From: Rhodopseudomonas rhenobacensis
Lineage (GTDB): Bacteria; Pseudomonadota; Alphaproteobacteria; Rhizobiales; Xanthobacteraceae
Reading direction: 5' to 3'
Assembly (NCBI RefSeq): GCF_014203125.1
Contig: NZ_JACHIH010000014.1
Location: forward strand, 50,291-114,290
DNA length: 64,000 nt
This document shows, one piece after another, positions 18,020 to 28,687 of this stretch. The number at the start of each line of letters is the position of its first letter. Positions within the stretch are counted from its first letter, which is position 1. Below the pieces are notes generated by a model. That model did no database searches. It was not told where the DNA came from and saw nothing but the letters and a program-made list of their open reading frames with translations. Both the position numbers and the translations under genes were made by a program.

Positions 18020-18333
18020 CAAAACACCTCGATCAGGTCGTCGGCCATGCGTTCGCGGATCCGCGGTGTCAGAGAGTTTGGCGTCATGACGTGGGGCCAA
18101 ATCCCGATCTCGTCCTCGATCAGGTTCATCACCTTGAATAGATCGAAATTCGGCGTTCCGTCATAGCCGGTGGTCTCGACCAGGAGATCGAGGTCGCTGT
18201 CCGGCCGATGGTCGCCGCGGACGCGCGAGCCGAATACCTTGAGTCGGACGATGCCCAGCGCCTGCAGCGCGGGGGTCAGTTCGCGCAGCTTGGCGAGAAT
18301 GGCATCCAGCGTGATGTCGGCGACGTCGGTCAT
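18019..18333 (-). CDS. MntA-like minimal nucleotidyltransferase (antitoxin)
   Basis: The 104-residue protein carries the minimal nucleotidyltransferase motif GS-x10-DxD: GSRVRGDHRPDSDLDLLVE near residues 35-53. This is the fold of MNT antitoxins that neutralise HepT by adding AMP to a tyrosine. It is translationally coupled to the HepT-like gene. The C-terminus contains LTPRIRERMADDLIEVF. Antitoxin-first order is as in other MNT-HepT pairs. The pair interrupts the methylmalonyl-CoA mutase locus. Confidence 0.85.
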   Translation of the reverse strand: MTDVADITLDAILAKLRELTPALQALGIVRLKVFGSRVRGDHRPDSDLDLLVETTGYDGTPNFDLFKVMNLIEDEIGIWPHVMTPNSLTPRIRERMADDLIEVF

Positions 18334-18400
18334 GGCGATATTCTAGCACGTTGCGCGCGATCCGGCAGCTGTCGTGAAGCCGTCCGCGGCACCGGGGCTG

Positions 18401-18817
18401 CTAGATACCAGCCTTCGGAATCAATGGGATTTCAAGGGTGGCGGCCGCTCGCCGCATTTGCTGATCGAGGGTTGCGAGCCGAGCGCTGCGCTCGAGCGCC
18501 AGCTCGACATAAGCGGCGTCATAAGACGTTAGCCCGTGACGGTGGGCAAAGCCTATGAGGTCCGAGAGTCGGCCGGTCGAAACCGCGGACTGAACGGAAA
18601 TATCGAGCGCTCCGAGATCGCCGACCACGGCCGCCAGCGTTTCCTCCGAGATACGTTTCCTTCGCAGATTGACGAGCAGCGCATTGGCGACCTCGGCTGA
18701 CCAATGAGCAGGGACGACGATTGACTCGGTCGCAATTAGTTCATTGAACCCCTCGTCCGAGAAACTGGACTCGTTGAGCAGCCACGCAATCGCCATCGAC
18801 GCGTCGAGAACGATCAA
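18401..18817 (-). CDS. vapC: VapC-family PIN-domain ribonuclease toxin
   Basis: The 138-residue protein is a PIN domain with all four acidic positions: D5 (MIVLDASMAIAW), E42 (HWSAEVANALL), D100 (SYDAAYVELAL) and D118 (ATLDQQMRRAA). PIN toxins cut specific RNAs, often tRNA or rRNA, using Mg2+. The start overlaps the end of a Phd/VapB-type antitoxin gene by four bases, the normal arrangement. The actual RNA target cannot be inferred. It follows a second toxin-antitoxin pair on the same strand. Confidence 0.92.
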   Translation of the reverse strand: MIVLDASMAIAWLLNESSFSDEGFNELIATESIVVPAHWSAEVANALLVNLRRKRISEETLAAVVGDLGALDISVQSAVSTGRLSDLIGFAHRHGLTSYDAAYVELALERSARLATLDQQMRRAAATLEIPLIPKAGI

Positions 18818-19086
18818 TGGCGCCCCTCATTGATCCATTGCTTGATCTCCTGCTGCGTCGCACCGAGATTGATTGTCGCAGCGCGCCGCCTGATCCTATC
18901 GATCACCTCGCGGCGCCGTTCAATCGCAGCCGGCGGCAGTTCATGCCGCTCCGGCGATCCCTCTCGGATCAGCCGCGCCACCGCGACGCCATCGCGGGTG
19001 ATGATCACGTCATCCCCGGTCGACTCGACCTCTGCCAGCAGATCATCCAGCTGGGATTTCGCGTCGGTGATGCCGACATGCCTCAT
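18814..19086 (-). CDS. vapB: Phd/YefM-type antitoxin of the VapBC pair
   Basis: The 90-residue protein begins MRHVGITDAKSQLDDLLAEV and continues DDVIITRDGVAVARLI, the typical Phd/YefM DNA-binding N-terminus. The C-terminal half (ERRREVIDRIRRRAATINL, QQEIKQWINEGRH) would wrap around the toxin. It ends in an ATGA overlap with vapC. Such antitoxins repress their own operon. The start lies five bases from the end of the mutB gene, so the module is closely packed behind the mutase subunit and may be read through from it. Confidence 0.88.
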   Translation of the reverse strand: MRHVGITDAKSQLDDLLAEVESTGDDVIITRDGVAVARLIREGSPERHELPPAAIERRREVIDRIRRRAATINLGATQQEIKQWINEGRH

Positions 19087-19091
19087 GCGTG

Positions 19092-21248
<2,157 letters not shown>

Positions 21249-21308
21249 CTCATCCTGCCTGTTATGCGCCACCGAGCCTATCACTGGTGGGGCGGCGCGT
21301 CAGTGGTC

Positions 21309-21773
21309 CTAATCGTGGTCGGGGTGCTGGTAGCTCACGACGCTCGCGAGCCGCTCCGCCCCGTAGTTCTGCAGCGTGGTCTTGCTCGGCAGACCGGCGA
21401 TGCTGCCGACCCAGCCGAGCCGGGATTCGGTGCCGAATTGCAGCGTCGGCACCAGCAATTCGGGCCGGTCGAAGGTCCCGGTCATGATCTCGATCGAAGC
21501 GCCCGCGAGCCGACGGTAGCTCAGCGGCGTGCCGCAGGCGGCGCAGAAACCGCGCTCGGCGATCGAGGAGGAGCGGAACGCGGCCGGCTGACCGCGGGTC
21601 CAGGCGAAATCCTCGCGTGCGATCTCGGCGAATGCGGCGAACGGCGCGCCGCTGGCCTTCTGGCACATCCGGCAATGGCAGATGCTGACGATCTCTGGCG
21701 GTGCCCGCAGCGCGAAGCGGATCGCGCCGCATTGGCAGCCGCCGGTCAGCCGGGGCGCGGTCGCCGAAGTCAT
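21309..21773 (-). CDS. GFA (glutathione-dependent formaldehyde-activating, CENP-V) family protein
   Basis: The 154-residue protein has the zinc-binding cysteine pattern of the GFA/CENP-V family: GGCQCGAIRF near residue 11, CHCRMCQKASG near 32 and FCAACGTPLSY near 76. These motifs form two zinc sites in a beta-tent fold. The founding member was described as a formaldehyde-glutathione ligase, but most members have no proven reaction, so the role here is unknown. The start (ATG at 21773) is two bases after the mutA stop, so it is co-transcribed with the mutase subunits. Its placement between mutA and mutB is unusual. Confidence 0.9.
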   Translation of the reverse strand: MTSATAPRLTGGCQCGAIRFALRAPPEIVSICHCRMCQKASGAPFAAFAEIAREDFAWTRGQPAAFRSSSIAERGFCAACGTPLSYRRLAGASIEIMTGTFDRPELLVPTLQFGTESRLGWVGSIAGLPSKTTLQNYGAERLASVVSYQHPDHD

Positions 21774-21775
21774 GG

Positions 21776-23797
21776 TCACTCCAGCCGCCGGTAAGCGTCG
21801 ATCAGCATCGCCAGCGCGTCGGCACCGGCGAAAATGAAATCGGTCACCCCGGCCTCGCGATAGGCGGCTTCCTGGTCGCCGGGGCGGCCTGCCAGATAGA
21901 TATGCTTGGCGCCGGCGGCGTGAAGGGCTTTGGCGGCGTCGATCGCCGCCGTCGCATAGACCTTGTCGGACGAGCACAGGCAGACCAGCGCGGCACCCGA
22001 GGCGGTGAAGGCGCTTGCGAGCGACGCGAACGCCGCCTTCACCTCTCCCATAGGGAGAGGTCGCTCCTGAGCCGAAGGCGAAGGAGCGGGTGAGGGGTTA
22101 CGGTCGGCGATGGAAGCAATCGCCCCCTCACCCGACCGGCTACGCTGCGCTTCGCCGGTCGACCTCTCCCCGGAGGGGAGAGGTGAAGCAAGAAAGCCCT
22201 CGGTGTCGACCGCTTCGATGCCGCCGGTCTCGAAAAAGCTCTTGGCGAAGCCGGCGCGGGCGGTGAAATCCGCCGGGGTGCCGAGGCTCGCCAGAAACAC
22301 TTTCGGCCGCGCTCCCTTGCGGGCCAGCAGGTGATCGGACTTGTCGCGCAACGCTTCGAACGGCGTCGCCAGCCGGATCGGGGCGAGCGGGTTGAACTTG
22401 ATCTTGTCCTTGCCGTAGGGCTGGGCTTCGACCGGCTTGACCTTCAGCACCGCGGCGCGCGGCTCGTGCAGGTTGGGGAATTCGCTGGCGCCGGTGAGTA
22501 CGTCGCGGCGCTTGGCGATCGCCGCCTGCCGCGCGGCGCGGGTCGCCGCCACCTTGGGCTGCAGCAGGTTTTCGCCGAGCGCGAAGAACGCGCCGCCGGT
22601 CTTTTCGATCTCCTGGAACAGCGTCCAGGCGGCGTCGCAGAGTTGTTTCGTCAACGCCTCGATGCCGCCGGAGCCGGCGGCCGGATCGGACACCTTGTCG
22701 AGGTTGGATTCCTCAAGCAGCACCAGCTGGGTATTACGCGCGGCGCGGCGCGCGAAGGCGTCGGGCAGGCCGAGTGCTGCGGTGTGCGGCAGCACGGCAA
22801 CCGAATTGGCGCCGCCAAGACCGGCCGCGAAGGTCGCGACCGTATTGCGCAGCATGTTCACGTAAGGATCGCGCTGCGTCAGCATCCGCCACGCGGTTTC
22901 GGCGGCGACGAACAAGGGCTTTGGCTGAAGGCCGCAGCTCTCCTCAACGCGCGCCCACAACAGCCGCAGCGCGCGGAATTTCGCCAGCGTCAGGAACTGG
23001 TCGGCGTCGGCAGACAGGCGCGCGTAAATCATCGAGCGCGCGGCGTCGAGCGGCACGTTGGCGCCGTCCAGCGCGCGCAGATAGCTGACCGCGACCGAAA
23101 GCACATAGGCCAGTTCCTGCACCTCGGAGCCGCCGGCGTCGTGGATCACGCGGCCGTCGGCGACCGCGAACGGGCCCTTGAAGCCGGCGTCGGTGAGCTT
23201 CTTGATGGCGTCGGTGAAGGCCGGAGCGATCTCCCACCAATTATAGGCGCTGGTGCCCCACACCGCGCAGGCGCCGATCGGATCGAGCCCGAAGCGGATC
23301 TCGCATTTTGCCGGGTCGATGCCGGCGGCCTTGATGTGCTCGGCGAGATAGATCGCCGCCATCCGCGCCTGCGGGCCGACCTGCAATTCGATGCCGATGC
23401 CGGCGTCGAGATAGACGTCCTTGAGCAGCGCGGCGATGCCGTCCTGGGTCGCCGGCAGGCCGAAGCCGCGCGCGCCATTGGCGGCTTCGAACACCAGCGT
23501 AAGGCCCGTCGCGCCATTGGCGAGATCATCGAGCGCCTGCTTGTTGGCCTTGGCGGCATCCGGATGATCGATCCGCTGCATCACCTGCCAGGGCGCCGCG
23601 GCGGCGCGGGCGGCGATCGGCGCTGCATTTTGCGCGCGCGGATAGAGCGGATCGATTTTCAGCCCGTCATAGGTCTTGCCGACCAGCTTCTCGAACGGCG
23701 CGCCCTTGAGAACGCCATCGACCAGCTTGCGCCAGTCATCATAGGTCGCCGGGGGGAAATCGGCCGCCAGCTGCAGCTCGTCGGTTGTGGTAGGCAT
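21776..23797 (-). CDS. mutA: Methylmalonyl-CoA mutase, small subunit (carries an in-frame repeat)
   Basis: From the ATG at 23797 (MPTTTDELQLAADFPPATYD) the protein has 673 residues; an alternative start at 23824 adds nine. It matches the non-catalytic mutase subunit, with the barrel segment (TYDGLKIDPLYPRAQN) and a C-terminal cobalamin-like domain that lacks the DxHxxG motif. Around residues 538-586 it contains about 48 residues of unrelated sequence rich in Pro, Ser and Glu. That insert is encoded exactly by a dispersed palindromic repeat at 22041-22185. Homology resumes with VKAAFASLASAFTASGAALV. The frame remains open, so a full-length protein can be made. Confidence 0.93.
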   Translation of the reverse strand: MPTTTDELQLAADFPPATYDDWRKLVDGVLKGAPFEKLVGKTYDGLKIDPLYPRAQNAAPIAARAAAAPWQVMQRIDHPDAAKANKQALDDLANGATGLTLVFEAANGARGFGLPATQDGIAALLKDVYLDAGIGIELQVGPQARMAAIYLAEHIKAAGIDPAKCEIRFGLDPIGACAVWGTSAYNWWEIAPAFTDAIKKLTDAGFKGPFAVADGRVIHDAGGSEVQELAYVLSVAVSYLRALDGANVPLDAARSMIYARLSADADQFLTLAKFRALRLLWARVEESCGLQPKPLFVAAETAWRMLTQRDPYVNMLRNTVATFAAGLGGANSVAVLPHTAALGLPDAFARRAARNTQLVLLEESNLDKVSDPAAGSGGIEALTKQLCDAAWTLFQEIEKTGGAFFALGENLLQPKVAATRAARQAAIAKRRDVLTGASEFPNLHEPRAAVLKVKPVEAQPYGKDKIKFNPLAPIRLATPFEALRDKSDHLLARKGARPKVFLASLGTPADFTARAGFAKSFFETGGIEAVDTEGFLASPLPSGERSTGEAQRSRSGEGAIASIADRNPSPAPSPSAQERPLPMGEVKAAFASLASAFTASGAALVCLCSSDKVYATAAIDAAKALHAAGAKHIYLAGRPGDQEAAYREAGVTDFIFAGADALAMLIDAYRRLE
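22041..22185. repeat. REP-like palindrome inside mutA
   Basis: Outer arms ACCTCTCCCATAGGGAGAGG and CCTCTCCCCGGAGGGGAGAG frame inner arms GGGTGAGGGG and CCCCTCACCC. Both outer arms are themselves hairpins. This is the widespread CCTCTCCC/GGGGAGAGG palindrome of Rhizobiales, normally intergenic. Here it lies in frame within a coding gene. Confidence 0.85.
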
Positions 23798-23927
23798 CGT
23801 GAAAGCAAACTCCGGGCGCGTCATGGTTGTTGCGCGCGGAAAATGCCACGTGACGGCCGCCAAGCCAAACGGTTGTTTTGGGCCAAAAGGCTAGGGGGCG
23901 CTGCGCTGCGTCCGGGGCACGCTTTTC

Positions 23928-24419
23928 TCAGTGCAACTCCGGCAGCCGCTCGATGCCCTCGGTCGACAGCGTGGCCAGCGCCTCGCGCGGGGTGCGGCCG
24001 CCGATCGACTGGTCGGGCGCGATGTCCATCAAGGGCACCAGCACGAAGGCGCGCTCGAACATCCGCGGATGCGGCAGCGTCAGCCCGTGCTGCACGATCG
24101 AGGCATCGTCATAGGCCAGCAGATCGAGATCGAGCGTGCGCGGGCCCCAGCGCCGCTCATTGGCGCGATCGCGACCCAATCGCTTTTCGATCTTGTGCAG
24201 GCTGAACAATAGCGCATGCGGATCGAGGCTGGTGTCGATGGCGATGCAGGCATTGACGAAGCGGTCCTGCTGCTCTTCGCCCCAGGGCGGAGTGGCGTAG
24301 TCGGACGAACGCGCCAGCAATGCCGCCTGCGTCATGCCGCAGATCATCGAAATGGCGCGGCGAAAGGTGGCGCGGACGTCGCCGACATTGCCGCCGAGGG
24401 CGATCAGCGCCTCAGGCAC
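23928..24419 (-). CDS. folK: 2-amino-4-hydroxy-6-hydroxymethyldihydropteridine pyrophosphokinase (HPPK)
   Basis: The 163-residue protein has the HPPK signature RWGPRTLDLDLLAYDD near residues 90-105, with the two Mg2+-binding aspartates in DLDLL. It also has the N-terminal ALIALGGNVGD and the ATP-loop HPRMFERAFVLVPL. It transfers pyrophosphate from ATP to the pterin alcohol, the step before dihydropteroate synthase in folate synthesis. It overlaps folB by eight bases and is the last gene of a folP-folB-folK operon. Confidence 0.96.
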   Translation of the reverse strand: MPEALIALGGNVGDVRATFRRAISMICGMTQAALLARSSDYATPPWGEEQQDRFVNACIAIDTSLDPHALLFSLHKIEKRLGRDRANERRWGPRTLDLDLLAYDDASIVQHGLTLPHPRMFERAFVLVPLMDIAPDQSIGGRTPREALATLSTEGIERLPELH

Positions 24420-24792
24420 CGGAGCGTGTCTCGCGGCTGCGGGTCAGGATCACGCCGACGTCGTCGAAGATCGCCGCGATCGGCGCGTGCGGCTTGTGCA
24501 CCGTGACCTTCACCGCGGTGATGCGCGGGAAGGCGTCGAGAATGGCATCGGCGACGGCGCCGGCGGCGCGCTCCAACAGCCGGTAGTTGGTGGTCTTGAA
24601 CGCCGCGGTCGCGCTCGCCACCACGTTGGAATACGACACGGTGTCGGACAGCCGGTCGGTGCGCGACGATTCGCGCAGATCGGCGGTGAGGTCGAGGTCG
24701 ATGACGAAGCGCTGCCCGACTTCGGTCTCGTGCTCCATCACGCCGTGGCGGGCGTGGATCACCAGACCCTTGATAAAGATGGTGTCGTTCAT
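24412..24792 (-). CDS. folB: Dihydroneopterin aldolase
   Basis: The 126-residue protein has the tunnel-fold aldolase motifs: IFIKGLVIHARHGVMEHE at the N-terminus, DTVSYSNVV in the middle and VTVHKPHAPIAAIFDDVGV at the C-terminus. It cleaves dihydroneopterin to 6-hydroxymethyl-dihydropterin and glycolaldehyde. It overlaps folP by four bases upstream and folK by eight bases downstream, so the three folate genes are translationally coupled. Confidence 0.96.
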   Translation of the reverse strand: MNDTIFIKGLVIHARHGVMEHETEVGQRFVIDLDLTADLRESSRTDRLSDTVSYSNVVASATAAFKTTNYRLLERAAGAVADAILDAFPRITAVKVTVHKPHAPIAAIFDDVGVILTRSRETRSGA

Positions 24793-25670
24793 CGCTGATC
24801 CTCGATTGCCTGCGCCACGCGCAGCGCCTGCAGCGTTTCGGCGACGTCATGGGTGCGGATGATCTTTGCGCCGCGCTGCACGGAGATGAGATGCGCGGCG
24901 ATCGAACCGCCGAGCCGCTGTTGCGGCTCCGAGGGCGACACCGTGCTGATGAAGCGCTTGCGCGAGGCGCCGACCAACAGCGGCAGGCCGAAGCAGGCGA
25001 GTTCGTCGAGCCGCGCCAGCGCCGCCATGCTCTGCTCCGGCGTCTTGCCGAAGCCGATGCCGGGGTCGAGCACGATGTGGCTTTGCGGAATCCCGGCTTT
25101 CGCGGCGATCTCGAGTGAGCGCGCGAAAAACTCGGCGATGTCTTTGAGAATGTCGAGCGAGCCGTCGACCGCGTCGCGGTTGTGCATCACGACCACCGGC
25201 GCACCGCGCTTGGCCACAACGTCCGCCATGTCGGGATCGCGCTGCAGCCCCCAGACGTCGTTGGCGATCGCAACCCCTTGCGCGAAGGCGAACGCCACCA
25301 CCTCGGCTTTCATGCTGTCGATCGACACCGGAGTCCCGAGCGCCACCAGGTCGGCCAGCACCGGGCGCAGCCGCGCGATCTCCTCCGCCGCGGAGACCGG
25401 CTGCGAGCCATAGGGGCGGGTGGATTCCGCGCCGATGTCGATGATGTCGGCGCCGTCCGCGATCAGTTTGGCGGCCTGCGCCAGCGCCTGCTCGGGCGCA
25501 AGAAACCGCCCGCCATCGGAGAACGAATCCGGGGTGACGTTGAGCACGCCCATCACGGCCGGGGTCGGCCGCGCGAGCAAAGTCTGTAACAGCGGATGAC
25601 CTGGCGGTGCGGCCGCTGCGGCGGGCCTCGTCGTCGTCGCGATCATGCGCAGGCTTTGCGCGGTCCGCAT
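24789..25670 (-). CDS. folP: Dihydropteroate synthase
   Basis: The start at 25670 gives 293 residues; another ATG at 25646 is possible and neither has a strong ribosome site. The pterin-binding loops VMGVLNVTPDSFSDGGRF and IIDIGAESTRPYGSQPVS, the core DPGIGFGKTPEQS and the C-terminal LVGASRKRFIS are all present. It joins hydroxymethyl-dihydropterin pyrophosphate with p-aminobenzoate and is the sulfonamide target. It is the first gene of the folate operon. A longer reading to 25886 would run through a palindromic repeat and is rejected. Confidence 0.96.
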   Translation of the reverse strand: MRTAQSLRMIATTTRPAAAAAPPGHPLLQTLLARPTPAVMGVLNVTPDSFSDGGRFLAPEQALAQAAKLIADGADIIDIGAESTRPYGSQPVSAAEEIARLRPVLADLVALGTPVSIDSMKAEVVAFAFAQGVAIANDVWGLQRDPDMADVVAKRGAPVVVMHNRDAVDGSLDILKDIAEFFARSLEIAAKAGIPQSHIVLDPGIGFGKTPEQSMAALARLDELACFGLPLLVGASRKRFISTVSPSEPQQRLGGSIAAHLISVQRGAKIIRTHDVAETLQALRVAQAIEDQR

Positions 25671-25751
25671 CGCGGAGTCAAGTTGCAGCGATGGGCGGCG
25701 CCGCAACCCATCAGCAAGATTCAAAAGAAAGAGGCGCGTTAGAACGAGGAG

Positions 25752-25888
25752 CGTGCCCCGGACGCAGTGCAGCGCGCCGCGCAGCGGCGTGGTGCGCTGC
25801 AGATCCGGGGTCGTTACGGAACGCGGTGCTTGGAACGGTCCCGGCTCGCGACGCCGCGCCAAAGCGCGGCACCGCGTCCGGGACACGG
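25752..25888. repeat. Palindromic repeat (GTGCCCCGG...CCGGGACAC)
   Basis: Outer arms GTGCCCCGGACGCAGTGCAG and CGCGTCCGGGACACG enclose further paired segments such as CAGATCCGGGGTCG. A shorter relative lies at 30264-30312 with GTGTCCCGG and CCGGGACACG ends. It fills the gap upstream of folP. Confidence 0.65.
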
Positions 25889-25952
25889 ATGTGGCAACTG
25901 GAATGTCGGAGACGGTGCTGCGCGCGCGGCGGTCGTGGTCGGCCAGCAGCGA

Positions 25953-26360
25953 CTAATACGAAATCTTCAGCGGCAGCTTGCGGGCCTGTTCGATCAATTG
26001 CCCGACGGATTTTTCCGACGGCAGCACCCGCACCAGCTTGCGCTTGGTGTTGGCCTCTTTCATGTTTTGCGCCAGCCGCGAGGGGTTGCGCAGGGTGAAT
26101 TCGCGCAGCGTCGACACACCGGAGGCGCGCAGCAGTTGCGCCTTGGCCTTGCCCATGCCGGGAATCCGCATGCAGTCGGCGATGTTGGCCCATTCCAGCA
26201 ATTGCTGTTCGGAGATGCCGGTCTTGGCGGCCAGCGCCTTGCGGCCCTTCACGGTGTGCGCGGCCTCGAGCAGCGCTTCCGTGGTGCGAATCCCGACCGA
26301 TTTCAGTTTCGTGGCTGCATAGACGGTGAGACCGTCAATCTTGTTGATCGAATATGTCAT
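25953..26360 (-). CDS. DUF4332 family protein
   Basis: The 135-residue protein consists of two helix-hairpin-helix-like units: an N-terminal KIDGLTVYAATKLKSVGIRT and a central CMRIPGMGKAKAQLLRASGV. This is the arrangement of DUF4332, a family related to the flanking helical domains of nucleic-acid or photosystem-associated proteins. The C-terminus is basic (KRKLVRVLPSEKSVGQL). Nucleic-acid binding is a plausible inference but not shown. It is read in the same direction as the DUF2267-like gene just upstream, only 21 bases away. Confidence 0.75.
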   Translation of the reverse strand: MTYSINKIDGLTVYAATKLKSVGIRTTEALLEAAHTVKGRKALAAKTGISEQQLLEWANIADCMRIPGMGKAKAQLLRASGVSTLREFTLRNPSRLAQNMKEANTKRKLVRVLPSEKSVGQLIEQARKLPLKISY

Positions 26361-26381
26361 GACACTCGGAGTTACAAAGGT

Positions 26382-26747
26382 TCAAGCGAATTTATTGAGA
26401 CCGGGTGTCCCTGCGATGATCTCGCCCATCTGCTCGGCGCCGATCTTATCGCGGCCAAATCTAAACAATTCACGTGCGACGTTCTGGATCTCGGTCATGC
26501 CGAGGCCGAGCCCCATCAGCTTGGCGCCGAGCGCCATCACGCCGCCGCCGAGCAGCTTGCCGAACCCCTTGCCGGGGCCCATCGGCTCGATCAACGCTTC
26601 GACGCCCGGAATGGTGTCGATCAGGGCTTGGACTTTTTCGGGAGGGCCTTCGCTACGTAAGAATCCGAGAATGATGCCGACCGTTCTGCCGGCCACATCG
26701 CGTTCGAGGCCGACCTTGGAGGTCAGCCTGTCAATCAGTTCGTCCAT
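26382..26747 (-). CDS. DUF2267/DUF2780-like small protein
   Basis: The start at 26747 (MDELIDRLTSKVGLERDVA) follows a GAGGCGGGG site and gives 121 residues. The N-terminal VGIILGFLRSEGPPEKVQALI resembles the helical YidB/DUF2267-like proteins. The middle is Gly-rich (GKGFGKLLGGGVMALGAKL). There is no signal peptide or recognised catalytic motif. It probably forms an operon with the DUF4332 gene. The function is unknown, and the family placement is tentative. Confidence 0.65.
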   Translation of the reverse strand: MDELIDRLTSKVGLERDVAGRTVGIILGFLRSEGPPEKVQALIDTIPGVEALIEPMGPGKGFGKLLGGGVMALGAKLMGLGLGMTEIQNVARELFRFGRDKIGAEQMGEIIAGTPGLNKFA

Positions 26748-27089
26748 CGCGCCCCGCCTCACCCGGTTGTTTGCCGGATCCTTCTGTTGAAACGATCTTG
26801 GTCCGGCGTGCCGTGAAATACAAGCGATCCGCGACGGCGCGCGATGATTCCCACTGCATCGCGCCGCGAGTGTTGCAACATTGCAAGAGCGAATGCGGGA
26901 TTCACTCAAATTATCCGCAGCTTTGCGCCCAGCTCCGTGCATATGCGAATGAGAGAAACCGATTCGTTGCATCGCGCTGAAGCGTCGGTCGATAAGCGAC
27001 ACCGATCAGAACGGTTTCACAGCTCATGCGTCCTACGTTAGGATGATGGTGTTCGGCGACCTGCTGAAGACGTGCGGAGATGCGAGACC
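26748..27089. other. Divergent intergenic region, no gene seen
   Basis: About 340 bases of lower GC content separate divergent genes and should hold promoters for both. I could not fix promoter boxes with confidence. No hairpin, repeat or small gene is supported here. Confidence 0.4.
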
Positions 27090-28658
27090 ATGGCGACGAC
27101 CGACAAGGGTATCGACGATACCGACGAAAAGATTTTCATCGGCAAGGAAACCGAAATAGCCTGGCTCACGCTGGCGCTCGCCAATCGTCACGGCCTCGTC
27201 ACCGGCGCCACCGGAACCGGCAAGACGGTTTCGCTGCAGGTGATGGCCGAAGGCTTCGCCCGCGCCGGGGTTCCGGTGTTCGCCGCCGACATCAAGGGCG
27301 ACCTCTCGGGAATCTCCGAGGTCGGCGAGGCCAAAGACCTTATTTTGCAGCGCGCCCAGGCGATGGGGCTGGCGTTTCAACCCGATCAATTCAGCACGGT
27401 GTTCTGGGACGTGTTCGGCGAGCAGGGCCACCCGGTGCGCGCCACCGTCTCGGAGATGGGTCCGCTGCTGCTGTCGCGGATGATGGATCTCAACGACGTG
27501 CAGGAGGGCGTGCTCAACATCGCGTTCCGGGTCGCCGACGAGCAGGGGCTGCTGCTGCTCGACATGAAGGATCTGCGCGCGATGCTGTCGTTCATCGCCG
27601 AGCACGCCGCCGAACTGACCACGCAATACGGCAACGTCTCCAAGCAAAGCGTCGGCGCCATCCAGCGGCAACTGCTGGTGTTGGAAAACCAGGGCGGCGC
27701 GCAATTCTTCGGCGAGCCGGCGCTGGCGCTGAAGGATTTCATGCGCAGCGATCGCGACGGCCGCGGCAACATCAACATCCTGGTCGCCGACCGCTTGATG
27801 CAGTCGCCGCAGCTCTACGCCACCTTCCTGTTGTGGATGCTGTCGGAACTGTTCGAAGAATTGCCGGAGGCCGGCGATCTGGCGAAGCCGAAGCTGGTGT
27901 TCTTTTTCGACGAGGCGCATCTGTTGTTCAACGACGCGCCGAAGGCGCTGATGGACAAGATCGAGCAGGTGGTGCGTTTGATCCGTTCTAAAGGCGTCGG
28001 CGTCTACTTCGTCACGCAGAATCCGATCGACGTGCCGGACAAGGTTCTGGCGCAGCTCGGCAACCGCGTGCAGCACGCGCTGCGCGCGTTCACGCCGCGC
28101 GATCAGAAGGCGGTCAACGCCGCGGCGCAGACCTTCCGGCCCAATCCGAAGCTCGACACTGCGCAAGTGATCACCGAACTCGGCAAGGGCGAGGCGCTGG
28201 TGTCGTTCCTCGAGGGCAACGGCACGCCGGCGATGGTGGAGCGCATCATGGTGCGGCCGCCGTCGGCGCGGATCGGGCCGATCACCGCGCAGGAACGCAA
28301 GGCGATCATGGATGCGAGCCCGCTGAAGGGCAAATACGACACCGCGATCGACTCCGATTCGGCCTATGAGATGCTGCAGAAGCGCGTCGCCGGCACCTCC
28401 GCGACCGCGCAGAACGGCGGCGACGGCAGCGTGCTGGGGCAGCTCGGCGCCATCGTCGGCACGATCTTCGGCACCAACGTTAAGCGCGGCAAGCTCTCCA
28501 CCGGCCAGGTGATCGCGCGCGACGTCACTCGCACCGTCACCAACAAGGTGGTCGGCGGCGTGGTCGCCGATCTCGGCAAATCGCTCGGTGGCTCGCTCGG
28601 CGGCTCGGTCGGCCGCGCCATCGTCCGCGGCGCGCTCGGCGGCCTGCTGCGGCGCTAA
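27090..28658 (+). CDS. HerA-like ATPase of the DUF853 family
   Basis: The start at 27090 ([19 protein letters not shown]) follows GGAGA by nine bases and gives 522 residues. Walker A is GATGTGKT near residue 44 and Walker B is [12 protein letters not shown] near 270. An arginine-finger-like segment ([15 protein letters not shown]) follows. The C-terminus is Gly-rich ([18 protein letters not shown]). The family belongs to the FtsK/HerA hexameric motor clade; its substrate is unknown. No NurA-type nuclease is adjacent. It is closely followed by an M20 peptidase gene on the same strand. Confidence 0.9.
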   Translation: MATTDKGIDDTDEKIFIGKETEIAWLTLALANRHGLVTGATGTGKTVSLQVMAEGFARAGVPVFAADIKGDLSGISEVGEAKDLILQRAQAMGLAFQPDQFSTVFWDVFGEQGHPVRATVSEMGPLLLSRMMDLNDVQEGVLNIAFRVADEQGLLLLDMKDLRAMLSFIAEHAAELTTQYGNVSKQSVGAIQRQLLVLENQGGAQFFGEPALALKDFMRSDRDGRGNINILVADRLMQSPQLYATFLLWMLSELFEELPEAGDLAKPKLVFFFDEAHLLFNDAPKALMDKIEQVVRLIRSKGVGVYFVTQNPIDVPDKVLAQLGNRVQHALRAFTPRDQKAVNAAAQTFRPNPKLDTAQVITELGKGEALVSFLEGNGTPAMVERIMVRPPSARIGPITAQERKAIMDASPLKGKYDTAIDSDSAYEMLQKRVAGTSATAQNGGDGSVLGQLGAIVGTIFGTNVKRGKLSTGQVIARDVTRTVTNKVVGGVVADLGKSLGGSLGGSVGRAIVRGALGGLLRR

Positions 28659-28687
28659 TTGTATATTCTACAGAAGGAAGACTCGTG

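Noticed and set aside
17675..19086. A dedicated phage-defence island
   Set aside because: Only two ordinary toxin-antitoxin pairs are present, without nucleases, helicases or other defence genes beside them.
22331..24205. A 624-codon open frame on the plus strand
   Set aside because: It is antisense to mutA and folK, which have clear motifs; its composition is typical of a shadow frame.
25671..25886. A longer N-terminus for FolP
   Set aside because: It would be encoded by a dispersed palindromic repeat, and known enzymes start near the chosen site.
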